A stretch of 64,000 nucleotides of DNA from Psychrobacillus sp032154225 (GTDB lineage Bacteria; Bacillota; Bacilli; Bacillales_A; Planococcaceae), in the NCBI RefSeq assembly GCF_032154225.1, contig NZ_JALDYF010000010.1, positions 59,681-123,680 on the forward strand, read 5' to 3'. The first letter of the stretch is position 1; each line of letters starts with the position of its first letter. Position numbers and translations under genes: made by a program. The notes under the pieces are model-generated. The model did no database searches. It was not told where the DNA came from and saw nothing but the letters and a program-made list of their open reading frames with translations. Below are positions 42,134-50,608 of the stretch, in pieces.

Positions 42134-42509
42134 ATTCTTGATTAAACCATAGTTTTTCTTTGTCATCCACATCGCCATTATAATTGATAAGAATTTCTTC
42201 TCCTGCTTTTATATCCGTGTAAGCAAAGAAATCAAATGTGTGATTGTCAAAGTTTATATCATACGTAGCGTTCGGTTCGTAAGAATGATTAAATAACATT
42301 CCGTAACCAAGAAGGATAGCTGTATGATTTATCCCGTACTCAAAAGCATAATCTGCGAGTAATGTTTGCTCTATATGTTGATGTTGTTCGTTTGGATATG
42401 AAATGACAGGTGCTTCATGAAAAAGCGTTCCTTTTTTTATATCCCGTTTAGCAAATACGCCTCTATTGAATTCTCCATCACTTAATGAAGATGTTTTTAC
42501 TTCTATCAT
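42132..42509 (-). CDS. SET-domain protein (possible lysine methyltransferase)
   Basis: About 125 aa, just one SET domain: N-terminal RGVFAKRDIKKGTLFHEAP, the catalytic-core NHSYEPNATYD and the C-terminal AGEEILINYN. These are the SAM and lysine-channel motifs of SET enzymes. Bacterial single-domain SET proteins are uncharacterised in most Bacillales; the target is unknown. I favour ATG 42509 over the in-frame GTG at 42527, because the shorter start has a GTAGG site and matches the family N-terminus. Confidence 0.85.
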   Translation of the reverse strand: MIEVKTSSLSDGEFNRGVFAKRDIKKGTLFHEAPVISYPNEQHQHIEQTLLADYAFEYGINHTAILLGYGMLFNHSYEPNATYDINFDNHTFDFFAYTDIKAGEEILINYNGDVDDKEKLWFNQE

Positions 42510-42730
42510 GTTTATTCGCCTACTCACTTTTATAATATTCTCTTTAACTGTAACACTAATTTGAACATTGGGCTAGGCAAAGTGCTTCCTGCAACACAGA
42601 TACTATTTAAAGTCTACGTCTTAAGTCTTAGTCGGTTTCCTTCTCAAGCCCGTTTGGAAAAAGTTTTAAATAAGAGATGATTAAAACAACAGATAAAGAG
42701 CATATGCTACCTATGGGCGGAGGGAAGGAA

Positions 42731-43321
42731 ATGGAAAAAAACATTTATATTGTGTTAACAAATACAGGTACATTGTTTTCAAGAGCTATCGGAGTATATA
42801 CGAGAAAAGAGTTAAACCATGCGTCAATTGCCTTTGACGAGCAATTAAATGAGATGTACAGCTTTGGTAGAAAAAACAAAAATAACCCTTTTGTTGGAGG
42901 CTTCATAAAGGAAAATACAATGGAAGGACTTTTTAAGCGTGCAACATGTGCAATATATAAATGTCATGTGACATTGCAAGAATACAATCAAATGCAAGAT
43001 AAGATTCGACACATGGAGCAGCAGAAAGAATTGTATAAATATAATTTAATTGGATTGTTTGGTCTGGCGATGAACATTGAAATTGAGAGGCAATATGCTT
43101 TTTTCTGCTCACAATTTGTTGCAACTGTTATGAATGAATGCAACCTATCTGATTTACATATACCCCCTTGCTTCATGCAACCACACCATTTTGAGCAGTT
43201 GTCTTCATTAGAGATTATGTATAAAGGGTGTTTGCAAACATATGTAAAAACAAAACGACCACAAGAAGAACGAATTCAAGTCCGTTCTTGGGAACAACGT
43301 GGGTTTCAGATACAAGCCTGA
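42731..43321 (+). CDS. NlpC/P60-superfamily-like cysteine hydrolase (YiiX-like), putative
   Basis: 196 aa without a signal peptide. The arrangement LTNTGTLFSRAIGVYTRKELNHASIAFD (candidate catalytic His in NHASI), then AFFCSQFVATVMNE (candidate Cys in FCSQF), is that of permuted papain-like enzymes such as YiiX/YebB, in which His precedes Cys. Substrate unknown; lipids or amides are possible in that group. ATG 42731 has GAGGGAAGG directly upstream. It precedes katA but is separated by a palindrome and probably has its own promoter. Confidence 0.6.
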   Translation: MEKNIYIVLTNTGTLFSRAIGVYTRKELNHASIAFDEQLNEMYSFGRKNKNNPFVGGFIKENTMEGLFKRATCAIYKCHVTLQEYNQMQDKIRHMEQQKELYKYNLIGLFGLAMNIEIERQYAFFCSQFVATVMNECNLSDLHIPPCFMQPHHFEQLSSLEIMYKGCLQTYVKTKRPQEERIQVRSWEQRGFQIQA

Positions 43322-43322
43322 T

Positions 43323-43340
43323 CAAATATTGGAATATTTG
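43323..43340. promoter_or_regulatory. 18-bp palindrome upstream of katA
   Basis: CAAATATT-GG-AATATTTG, perfect 8-bp arms, directly after the previous stop codon and ~64 bases before katA. There is no T tract, so it is more likely an operator than a terminator. It does not match the PerR box well. Confidence 0.4.
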
Positions 43341-43403
43341 CTATCTAATCTGGACAGAATGTAGAGGTAGGAGAAGTCTATATTATGTTTAGGGGGATGG
43401 AAA

Positions 43404-44999
43404 GTGACAGAAAAGCAATCCAACAAGGAAACAAATATTGAAAATGAGGACACGTTAACAAATAGGCAAGGACACCCGATTACGAACAATCAAAACATGA
43501 GAACGGTAGGTAACAGAGGTCCTGCAACTTTAGAAAACTATGATTTTATTGAAAAAATCAGCCACTTTGACAGGGAGAGAATTCCAGAGCGTGTCGTACA
43601 TGCTCGCGGTGCAGGTGCCCACGGTTATTTTGAGGCATATGGAGCAGCTGGGGATGAGAAAATTTCGAAGTATACTCGTGCTAAATTATTTCAAGAAAAA
43701 GGGAAGCAAACGCCAGTTTTCGTTCGTTTTTCATCTGTAATACATGGTGGTCATTCACCGGAAACGTTGCGAGATCCGCGTGGTTTTGCAGTAAAGTTTT
43801 ACACCGAAGATGGGAACTGGGATTTGGTAGGAAACAATTTGAAAATTTTCTTTATTCGTGATGCGATTAAGTTTCCCGATATGATTCATGCTTTTAAGCC
43901 TGACCCGGTAACGAATATTCAAGATGCAGAGCGGTTTTTCGATTTTTGTGCAAGTTCTCCAGAATCGTTTCATATGGTGACATTTATATATTCGCCTTGG
44001 GGTATTCCTGCAAATTATCGGATGATGCAAGGCTCTGGAGTGAATACGTATAAATGGGTGAACAGCGAGGGAAAAGGCGTTCTTGTAAAATATCATTGGG
44101 AGCCTAAACAAGGAATTCGAAATTTAACGCAGTCAGAGGCGGAAGAAATTCAAGCGAAAAACTTTAATCATGCGACACAAGATTTATATGACGCCATTGA
44201 AAAAGGGGATTTTCCTGAGTGGGAGCTGCTCGTGCAAGTGATGAGTGATGACGATCATCCAGAGCTCGACTTTGATCCATTAGATGATACAAAACTTTGG
44301 CCAGAAGATCAGTTTCCATGGCTAGCTGTTGGTAAGATGGTGCTAAATAAAAACCCAGAAGATTATTTTATGGAAGTGGAACAGGCTGCTTTTGGTACAG
44401 GTGTACTCGTAGACGGCTTAGATTTCTCCGATGATAAAATGTTACAAGGGCGTACTTTTTCTTACTCAGATACGCAGCGCCATCGTGTAGGAGCAAATTA
44501 TTTGCAACTGCCGATTAATGCCCCGAAAAAACGAGTAGCAACCAATCAAAGCGGTGGACAGATGGCTTACAGATTAGACAGAGCTCCTTTTCAAAATCCT
44601 CATATTAACTATGAACCATCGATTTTAGATGGATTGCAGGAAGCGAAGCAATTAGGAAAAGAATATACGCCAATGATTAAAGGTAATTTAGTTCGCGAAT
44701 CAATTGATAGACAAAATAACACGAAACAGGCAGGAGAAACATATCGTAATTTTGAGCAATGGGAAAAAAACGAGCTCATTTCAAATCTTGTTGCGGATTT
44801 ATCTAAATGTGATAGAAGAATTCAAGATAAGATGATTGCCTTAGCAGAAGAAGCTGATGCAGAATATGGTCAACATTTAAAAGAAGGTATAAAAAACGCA
44901 TCTAAAGGTGGGACAAGTAAGAAACCATTAGGTAATAGAGATGGTGACCAAGCTCCAAAAGATGCGATCAAAAACAGCCATGAAGCAGAACCATATTAA
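43404..44999 (+). CDS. katA: Haem catalase, clade 3 type
   Basis: 531 aa. Catalytic His 66 in ERVVHARGAGAHG, distal Asn in LVGNNLKIFF and the proximal haem Tyr in RTFSYSDTQRHRVGANYLQLP. A ~25-residue polar N-terminal extension and a low-complexity Gly/Lys C-terminal tail (from ~500) lengthen it beyond Bacillus KatA. It breaks H2O2 into water and oxygen. The GTG start at 43404 follows GGGGGATGG. A strong hairpin follows, then the RclA-like oxidoreductase gene. Confidence 0.95.
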   Translation: MTEKQSNKETNIENEDTLTNRQGHPITNNQNMRTVGNRGPATLENYDFIEKISHFDRERIPERVVHARGAGAHGYFEAYGAAGDEKISKYTRAKLFQEKGKQTPVFVRFSSVIHGGHSPETLRDPRGFAVKFYTEDGNWDLVGNNLKIFFIRDAIKFPDMIHAFKPDPVTNIQDAERFFDFCASSPESFHMVTFIYSPWGIPANYRMMQGSGVNTYKWVNSEGKGVLVKYHWEPKQGIRNLTQSEAEEIQAKNFNHATQDLYDAIEKGDFPEWELLVQVMSDDDHPELDFDPLDDTKLWPEDQFPWLAVGKMVLNKNPEDYFMEVEQAAFGTGVLVDGLDFSDDKMLQGRTFSYSDTQRHRVGANYLQLPINAPKKRVATNQSGGQMAYRLDRAPFQNPHINYEPSILDGLQEAKQLGKEYTPMIKGNLVRESIDRQNNTKQAGETYRNFEQWEKNELISNLVADLSKCDRRIQDKMIALAEEADAEYGQHLKEGIKNASKGGTSKKPLGNRDGDQAPKDAIKNSHEAEPY

Positions 45000-45006
45000 T
45001 AAGAAA

Positions 45007-45055
45007 AGCAAAGGCTATCTTTTAGTGTCATACTAACTAAAAGATAGCCTTTGCT
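45007..45055. terminator. Long perfect hairpin after katA
   Basis: AGCAAAGGCTATCTTTTAGT (45007-45026) and its exact complement (45036-45055) give a 20-bp stem with a 9-nt loop. There is no distinct T tail, so it may terminate weakly or protect mRNA ends. Confidence 0.7.
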
Positions 45056-45109
45056 ATGGATGTTTATCTCCAGTTTAAAGGGGGAATAGTTACTAGAGGA
45101 GGATGAAAC

Positions 45110-46471
45110 ATGAAACATTATGATGCAGTTATTATTGGTTTTGGTAAAGGTGGAAAAACGCTTGCATCTGAGCTGGCGAAGCATGGGAAAAGTGTTGCAG
45201 TAATTGAAAAGTCACCTGATATGTACGGTGGAACATGTATCAATATAGCGTGTATTCCAACAAAGTCGCTTGTTCATTCATCCAATGAACGTAAATATTT
45301 AGAAGCTCCTAAAAATGAATTTTATAAACAGGCAATTGAAGAAAAAGACAAGTTAACTTCTTTTTTACGAGATAAAAACTTTCATATGCTCGATGATAAA
45401 GAAAGAATAACAGTTATTACTGGTGAGGCAACCTTCGTAAGTGACGATAAAATTCAGGTGAAAACGAAAGAAGAACAGTTTGAAGTCAAAGCGGAGCACT
45501 TCTTTATTAACACAGGTTCTTCACCTATTACGCCACCTATCGATGGGCTGAAAAACGCAGACTTAGTATATAATTCAACGACTTTGCAAAATTTAGACAC
45601 GCTTCCAGAAAAACTCATCATTATTGGTGGAGGCTATATCGGTATGGAATTTGCTTCGATATACGCAAATTTCGGTTCCGAGGTCACTGTCATCGATAGC
45701 AATAAAGAGCTTCTTCCGAAAGAAGATAGAGATATTGCGGAAGAAGTAAAGAAAGTATTAGAAGCAAAAGGGATAAAAGTTGAAGTAAATAGCAAAGTAG
45801 AATCCATCAAAAATGAAAATGGTGGAGTAGTTGTAACGTATCGAGTGAATAATAATAGCGTGGAATTGCATGGATCAGCAGTCTTGCTAGCTACAGGAAG
45901 AAAGCCAAATATAGAAAACTTAGGGCTGGAAAACACTTCTGTAAAAGTAAATGAAAGAGGAGCAGTAGTAGTTGATGACCTTTTAAAAACTACAGCAAAT
46001 AATATTTGGGCAATTGGGGATGTAAATGGAGGTCCACAGTTTACGTATATTTCCTTAGACGATTTCCGAATTGTGAAAGGTCAGCTTTTCGGTGACGGTT
46101 CTTATTCGAAACAAGAGCGTAGTAATATTCCTTATTCCGTTTTTATTGATCCGGTTTTGTCGCATGTTGGTTTAAATGAAAAAGAAGCTAAGGAAAAAGA
46201 AATAGAGTATAAAGTTGTGTCGATGCCAGCTGCTGGAATTCCAAGAGCTCGAATTATCAAACAAACAGAAGGACTATTGAAAGCTTTAATAGATCCGAAA
46301 ACAAATGCTATTTTAGGGTGCACGTTGCTTTGCGCAGAATCAAACGAAATGATTAATATTGTGCGTGTAGCAATGGAGGCAAAATTGCCTTATACATTTT
46401 TGCGAGATACAATTTTTACGCATCCAACGATGAGCGAGTCTCTCAACGATTTATTTTCAAAAGTGGACTAA
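45110..46471 (+). CDS. FAD-dependent pyridine nucleotide-disulfide oxidoreductase, RclA-like
   Basis: 453 aa. FAD motif AVIIGFGKGGKTLA, redox-active Cys43/Cys48 in GGTCINIACIPTKS, NAD(P) motif IIGGGYIGMEFASIYANFG, second FAD motif ANNIWAIGDVNGGPQFTY and a dimerisation domain (SHVGLNEKEAKEKE). The closest recognised group is RclA/hypothiocyanous-acid reductase rather than lipoamide dehydrogenase (whose motif has CxNxxCIPSK-like context with other flanks). It likely reduces a hypohalous product or Cu(II). Being next to catalase supports an oxidant-defence role. AGGAGG ribosome site. Confidence 0.8.
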   Translation: MKHYDAVIIGFGKGGKTLASELAKHGKSVAVIEKSPDMYGGTCINIACIPTKSLVHSSNERKYLEAPKNEFYKQAIEEKDKLTSFLRDKNFHMLDDKERITVITGEATFVSDDKIQVKTKEEQFEVKAEHFFINTGSSPITPPIDGLKNADLVYNSTTLQNLDTLPEKLIIIGGGYIGMEFASIYANFGSEVTVIDSNKELLPKEDRDIAEEVKKVLEAKGIKVEVNSKVESIKNENGGVVVTYRVNNNSVELHGSAVLLATGRKPNIENLGLENTSVKVNERGAVVVDDLLKTTANNIWAIGDVNGGPQFTYISLDDFRIVKGQLFGDGSYSKQERSNIPYSVFIDPVLSHVGLNEKEAKEKEIEYKVVSMPAAGIPRARIIKQTEGLLKALIDPKTNAILGCTLLCAESNEMINIVRVAMEAKLPYTFLRDTIFTHPTMSESLNDLFSKVD

Positions 46472-46481
46472 CTAGCAAGTA

Positions 46482-46509
46482 TTGACTCCCTCATTTACTT
46501 CTTTACAAT
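46482..46509 (+). promoter_or_regulatory. SigA promoter of a 33-aa ORF
   Basis: TTGACT, 16 bases, TACAAT (46504-46509), 25 bases before the TTG start. Confidence 0.7.
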
Positions 46510-46534
46510 GGAGTATATAGAAGGAGTGGTTATA

Positions 46535-46636
46535 TTGAGTTTAATACTGTTTGCGGCTATTTCTTTGGCAATTCTATTCGGATTGTTTGTACTTGCCATT
46601 GCTGTTTTTGTTTTAGTGAGGATGGCTAAAAAATAA
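46535..46636 (+). CDS. 33-aa single-helix membrane protein
   Basis: TTG start with AAGGAG eight bases upstream; the peptide MSLILFAAISLAILFGLFVL continues AIAVFVLVRMAKK. One long transmembrane helix with a basic cytoplasmic tail. It has its own good promoter and a terminator directly after the stop, which makes it a credible independent small gene. Function unknown. Confidence 0.65.
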   Translation: MSLILFAAISLAILFGLFVLAIAVFVLVRMAKK

Positions 46637-46673
46637 AGAGCATGACCCCTACTATGGAGTCATGCTCTTTGTT
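46635..46673. terminator. Bidirectional terminator
   Basis: AAAGAGCATGAC and GTCATGCTCTTT form a 12-bp stem, with CC/GG continuing inward. It serves the 33-aa ORF on plus and the anti-sigma gene on minus, whose stop codon lies at its edge. Confidence 0.88.
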
Positions 46674-47691
46674 ATTGTTGGGTAAGATCAATTGTGAACG
46701 AAAAATCTTCAAGTATTTCGATGACTTCACCATATTGTCCCTCGGCAGTGCTAATAACGGTTGGAACAATGGTTAGCTTTTTATAAGGATCTTCCCTTGT
46801 CGGCAAGAAGTAAGAGTAACGCATATTCAACCGTTTATTTATATATTCTCCGCCTTCACCATCTACAAAAATGATAGGAACTGAATTTCCATTTTCGTCA
46901 AAAATAGTGTAGATAAGTTGTTTGTCTCGCAATGATATATAATGTTCGACGCTTTGCTTCTCTTCGAAGGATAAAATAGTAGTAGAGGGATAAAAAGTTA
47001 TATTTTGATATAGAATAGATAATCCCTCGTTTTGCTTCTCTACTTGAATGTCGAAGACTGTATGCTCGCCTTTTGAAGTGACAGGGACATGCACCCATGA
47101 ACTGTCCGTTTTAATAGAGAAATTAAACTCCTCCGGTAGAGGCTTTTGTGTTTTTAAAATGTATACACCTGCATAATATCCATCCGATACAGGTTTCTTC
47201 TGAATATGAACTTGTAGCCATCTTCCCCAATCAAAAGAACGTGTATCATTAATTTTATAAAGCAAATCGTATAATTGTTGCGATGCTTCCTTTTGGCTGT
47301 TAGCTTGTACGATAAAACTAATCGCTAGTCGACTTCCATCAAACATCGTTTCTTCCACAATTATTTTATTTCCTTCTATTTGAAATTCAATGTTCTGATC
47401 TTCAGAAATTCCTTGTTTTACAGATGTTTTTATGCCTTCATCTGCAACGTGTAGCCATTCAAACAGGGACCCTACTACTGGAATGGACTGAAGCGTTGCG
47501 GCCATTGTTGGTGAAAAGAAGGAACCTACCACTAAAGATAAAAACAAAACAGCAGCAGCGACAATACCTGTAGTTTTAGCTTTAACCTTCTTTGTTGGTA
47601 ATTGTTTAAAAGCTTTTTGAATGCTCAACTCAACTGATTCGGGTAACTCATCTTTCTGTTTATCCGTTAAAAATTGTTCCCACTTGTCCAT
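46672..47691 (-). CDS. DUF4179 anti-sigma factor (membrane-bound)
   Basis: 339 aa. A cytosolic N-terminus (1-38, MDKWEQFLTDKQKDELPESV) would bind the sigma factor. One transmembrane helix (~42-62) is followed by an extracellular DUF4179 domain (MAATLQSIPVVGSLFEWLHVADEGIK) and a longer beta-rich region. It overlaps the sigma gene by 25 bases, the usual coupling of ECF sigma and anti-sigma genes. It should hold the sigma factor inactive until an envelope signal arrives; the signal is unknown. Confidence 0.87.
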   Translation of the reverse strand: MDKWEQFLTDKQKDELPESVELSIQKAFKQLPTKKVKAKTTGIVAAAVLFLSLVVGSFFSPTMAATLQSIPVVGSLFEWLHVADEGIKTSVKQGISEDQNIEFQIEGNKIIVEETMFDGSRLAISFIVQANSQKEASQQLYDLLYKINDTRSFDWGRWLQVHIQKKPVSDGYYAGVYILKTQKPLPEEFNFSIKTDSSWVHVPVTSKGEHTVFDIQVEKQNEGLSILYQNITFYPSTTILSFEEKQSVEHYISLRDKQLIYTIFDENGNSVPIIFVDGEGGEYINKRLNMRYSYFLPTREDPYKKLTIVPTVISTAEGQYGEVIEILEDFSFTIDLTQQ

Positions 47692-48209
47692 GAATGTTCC
47701 CCCATTTCTTTTTCGGTTAACAATTCCTTCATTTTTTTCTTCGCTCGATGCATCTTACTTTTCACTGTGTTCTCAGGGAAATCGAGTAGCTCTGCAATTT
47801 CTTTAATACTCAACCCTGCGGTATAAAATAAAACTAGGAGCTTTCTATGATCATCCGATAATAGTGCTAGCGCTTCTTCTATTTCTAATTGTTGCGATAT
47901 TGGATGGGTATACGATGGTTCTTTGACCGATTCTAATGGAATGACGTTCTTTTGTTTTCTCAAAAGTTGATAACATTCATTCATGACAATTCGTATTAGC
48001 CAAGTTTTAAAATATGACGGTTCTTTTAGTTTGTGAATGTTTAGAAATGCTTTTATGATGCTTTCTTGCATGGCATCAGCGCAGTCTTCATCATTTTTCA
48101 AAATAGATTTAGAGACGTAATACATCGACTGTTTATGAATTTTAATGAGTAATTCGAATGCGGAGGAATTGCCTTTTTGTGCTTTTTTTATTAATTTAAA
48201 TGGATCCAA
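47667..48209 (-). CDS. ECF RNA polymerase sigma factor
   Basis: 180 aa. Region 2 (CADAMQESIIKAFLNIHKL, YFKTWLIRIVMNECY) and region 4 (LLSDDHRKLLVLFYTAGLSIKEIAELLDFPENTVKSKMHRAKKKM) are complete. The TTG start at 48209 is preferred, since AAAGGAG lies 8 bases before it; a GTG further upstream would include that site. Similar in size to Bacillus SigV/SigM-type factors. A matching ECF-type promoter lies just upstream, so it probably activates itself. Confidence 0.88.
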   Translation of the reverse strand: MDPFKLIKKAQKGNSSAFELLIKIHKQSMYYVSKSILKNDEDCADAMQESIIKAFLNIHKLKEPSYFKTWLIRIVMNECYQLLRKQKNVIPLESVKEPSYTHPISQQLEIEEALALLSDDHRKLLVLFYTAGLSIKEIAELLDFPENTVKSKMHRAKKKMKELLTEKEMGEHSWTSGNNF

Positions 48210-48240
48210 TTCGCATGCTCCTTTCTGCACTTATTTGTTG

Positions 48241-48267
48241 GATGAAAAGGAAAGGTGAAAAGTTCCA
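48241..48267 (-). promoter_or_regulatory. ECF-type promoter (autoregulation)
   Basis: On minus: TGGAAC (48262-48267), 17 bases, CATC (48241-48244), ~32 bases before the sigma start. The AAC core in the -35 and the xATC/CGTC-like -10 fit ECF promoters. Assignment to this sigma factor is inference. Confidence 0.5.
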
Positions 48268-48382
48268 TTCAACATAAAAAATGATTAGATGATGTTTTAC
48301 ACGCAAGCAATATATTAGTACAGTATATAGATAAACAATGTCCCGGTCCTAGGATCGTTTTTTTATATTGGAGGGAATACAT

Positions 48383-49135
48383 ATGAAATTAGTATCTTGG
48401 AATGTCAACGGATTAAGAGCTTGTGTGAAAAAAGGATTTTTGGATTATTTTCATGAAGTAAATGCCGATATTTTTTGCTTACAAGAAACAAAGCTACAAG
48501 AAGGACAAATTGAACTTGAGTTAAATGGATATGAACAGTACTGGAACTATGCATTGAAAAAAGGGTATTCAGGAACTGCTGTGTTTACAAAAGTGAAGCC
48601 GATATCTGTGAAATTTGGTGTAGGGGATTTAGAAACAGAGGATGAAGGAAGGATCATTACGCTAGAGTTCGAAGATTTTTACTTAGTGAATGTGTACACA
48701 CCAAATGCAAAGCGAGATTTAACGAGATTACCCTACCGACTTGAGTGGGAAGATGACATGCGCGTGTATTTGAAACAATTAGATCAAGTAAAACCAGTTA
48801 TTATGTGCGGGGATCTGAACGTCGCTCACGAGGAAATCGACATAAAAAATGCTAAATCAAATAAAGGAAATTCAGGCTTTACAATAGAAGAACGAGGCAA
48901 AATGACCGACTTACTGGCAGAAGGATTTGTAGATACATTCCGTTATTTTTATCCAGAAAAAGAAGAAGTATATAGTTGGTGGTCTTATATGGCTAAAGTG
49001 CGCGAGCGTAATATAGGATGGAGAATTGATTATTTTATTGCTTCAAAAAAATTAGAGCCTGTATTGAAAGCGGCGGATATTCATGCACAAATTCTTGGAA
49101 GCGACCATTGTCCAATTGTTTTAAAACTGAATTAA
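48383..49135 (+). CDS. exoA: Exodeoxyribonuclease III / AP endonuclease ExoA
   Basis: 250 aa, the size of Bacillus ExoA. Catalytic blocks: SWNVNGLRAC, FCLQETKLQ (metal Glu), NVYTPNAKRDL, GDLNVAHEEID (Asp/Asn pair), and SDHCPIVLKL (catalytic His). It cuts abasic sites in base-excision repair. ATG 48383 has GGAGGG seven bases upstream; an earlier in-frame start includes that site. Confidence 0.95.
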   Translation: MKLVSWNVNGLRACVKKGFLDYFHEVNADIFCLQETKLQEGQIELELNGYEQYWNYALKKGYSGTAVFTKVKPISVKFGVGDLETEDEGRIITLEFEDFYLVNVYTPNAKRDLTRLPYRLEWEDDMRVYLKQLDQVKPVIMCGDLNVAHEEIDIKNAKSNKGNSGFTIEERGKMTDLLAEGFVDTFRYFYPEKEEVYSWWSYMAKVRERNIGWRIDYFIASKKLEPVLKAADIHAQILGSDHCPIVLKLN

Positions 49136-49204
49136 AGATACAATACGCAAGCAAAATGAAGTACAATAATTCTAGTAATAAACCAATATCGGGAGGTAAG
49201 TAAG

Positions 49205-50485
49205 TTGAATACTTTAGCTGTGCAATTAAATGAAAAAATGCAAAAAGAAAATCCTGCTATTTACGATATGTTATCTGATTTAGGGAAGAATTTATTCTAT
49301 CCAAAAGGGATTTTAAGTCAAGGTGCAGAAGCGGGAGCAAAAGCACATCGCTTTAATGCAACAATTGGTATAGCAATGGAAAATGGAGAACCAATGCATT
49401 TCGGTCATATTCAAGAAAAGCTTGCTTATAATCTGAATGATATTTATCCATATGCGGCTCCACAAGGAAAGCAGGAGCTTCGTTTAAAATGGCAAGAAAA
49501 ACAATTAGCAGACAATCCTTCTATGAAAAATAAATCAATTGGTTTACCAATCGTAACGAACGCGCTTACACACGGATTAAGTATTGTGGCAGATTTGTTT
49601 ATGGATGCTGGCGAAGTACTAGTTACAGCAGAGCAGTATTGGGGTAACTACAATGCAGTATTCCAAACTCGTCGAGGCGGTCGCGTAGAAACGTTTCCAT
49701 TATTCAATGAAAATGGCGGTTTCCATGTAGAAGCGTTCCGTGACGTACTTATGAAGCAACAAGAAAAAGCAATTGTTTTATTAAACTTCCCAAATAACCC
49801 AACAGGCTTTACGCCATCTGTTCAAGACGCAGAAGCAATTGTTCAAGTATTAAAAGATGTTGCGGCAGCGGGCACAAAGTTAGTTGTCGTACTGGATGAT
49901 GCTTATTTTGGCTTATTTTATGAAGATACAATTAAAGAATCATTATTCGGTTTGTTAGCAGACAGCCATCCGAATATTTTACCTGTAAAAATTGATGGTG
50001 CAACGAAAGAAAATTATGTATGGGGCTTGCGTGTTGGATTCATCACATATGCTGCAACTCCAGATGTATTAAATGCATTAGAGCAAAAAACAAAAGGAAT
50101 CATTCGTGGAACGATTTCTAGTGGATCTCATATTTCTCAAACAATTATTTTAGAATCATTGAAATCGGACCAATTCCAAATAGAAAAAGAAGAGAAGTTT
50201 CATATTATGCAAGGTCGTGCGATCAAAACAAAGCAAGTTCTTGCAAATGAAAAATTCGCTCCTTATTGGACGTACTATCCATTTAACTCTGGCTACTTCA
50301 TGTGCTTGAAATTGAATGATTTAGACGCAGAAACATTGCGTCTTCATTTATTGGACGCATACGGGGTTGGAGTAATTGCTAGCAATACAACAGATATCCG
50401 CGTTGCGTTCTCATGTGTAGAAGAATCAGATATAGAAGAATTATTTGATTTAATTTATGAAGGATGCAAGGATTTAACGAAATAA
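49205..50485 (+). CDS. Class I/II PLP-dependent aminotransferase
   Basis: 426 aa fold-type I enzyme. YAAPQGKQELRLKW, ALTHGLSIVADLFMDAGEVLV, LLNFPNNPTGFTP (PLP-binding Asn-Pro), VVLDDAYFGLFYED and the Lys region DGATKENYVWGLRVGF are visible. The substrate (aromatic or aspartate-like) cannot be fixed from sequence. The TTG start follows GGGAGGTAAG. It has its own terminator before pncB, so it is not in the NAD operon. Confidence 0.85.
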   Translation: MNTLAVQLNEKMQKENPAIYDMLSDLGKNLFYPKGILSQGAEAGAKAHRFNATIGIAMENGEPMHFGHIQEKLAYNLNDIYPYAAPQGKQELRLKWQEKQLADNPSMKNKSIGLPIVTNALTHGLSIVADLFMDAGEVLVTAEQYWGNYNAVFQTRRGGRVETFPLFNENGGFHVEAFRDVLMKQQEKAIVLLNFPNNPTGFTPSVQDAEAIVQVLKDVAAAGTKLVVVLDDAYFGLFYEDTIKESLFGLLADSHPNILPVKIDGATKENYVWGLRVGFITYAATPDVLNALEQKTKGIIRGTISSGSHISQTIILESLKSDQFQIEKEEKFHIMQGRAIKTKQVLANEKFAPYWTYYPFNSGYFMCLKLNDLDAETLRLHLLDAYGVGVIASNTTDIRVAFSCVEESDIEELFDLIYEGCKDLTK

Positions 50486-50499
50486 TAAAAACATCACTG

Positions 50500-50535
50500 A
50501 AAGAAACCAGCTGTATTTCATAGGCTGGTTTCTTT
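50500..50535 (+). terminator. Terminator of the aminotransferase gene
   Basis: AAAGAAACCAGC and GCTGGTTTCTTT, a perfect 12-bp stem with a 12-nt loop. Confidence 0.8.
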
Positions 50536-50608
50536 GTGCATATTTGCCCAAGAAAAAAGAAAAATGGTGTATACTATGTTCAATAGTTATGAAGAAGGGG
50601 ATCTTAAA

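Noticed and set aside
43341..43403. PerR box before katA
   Set aside because: No TTATAAT-type inverted repeat is seen; only the different 18-bp palindrome upstream.
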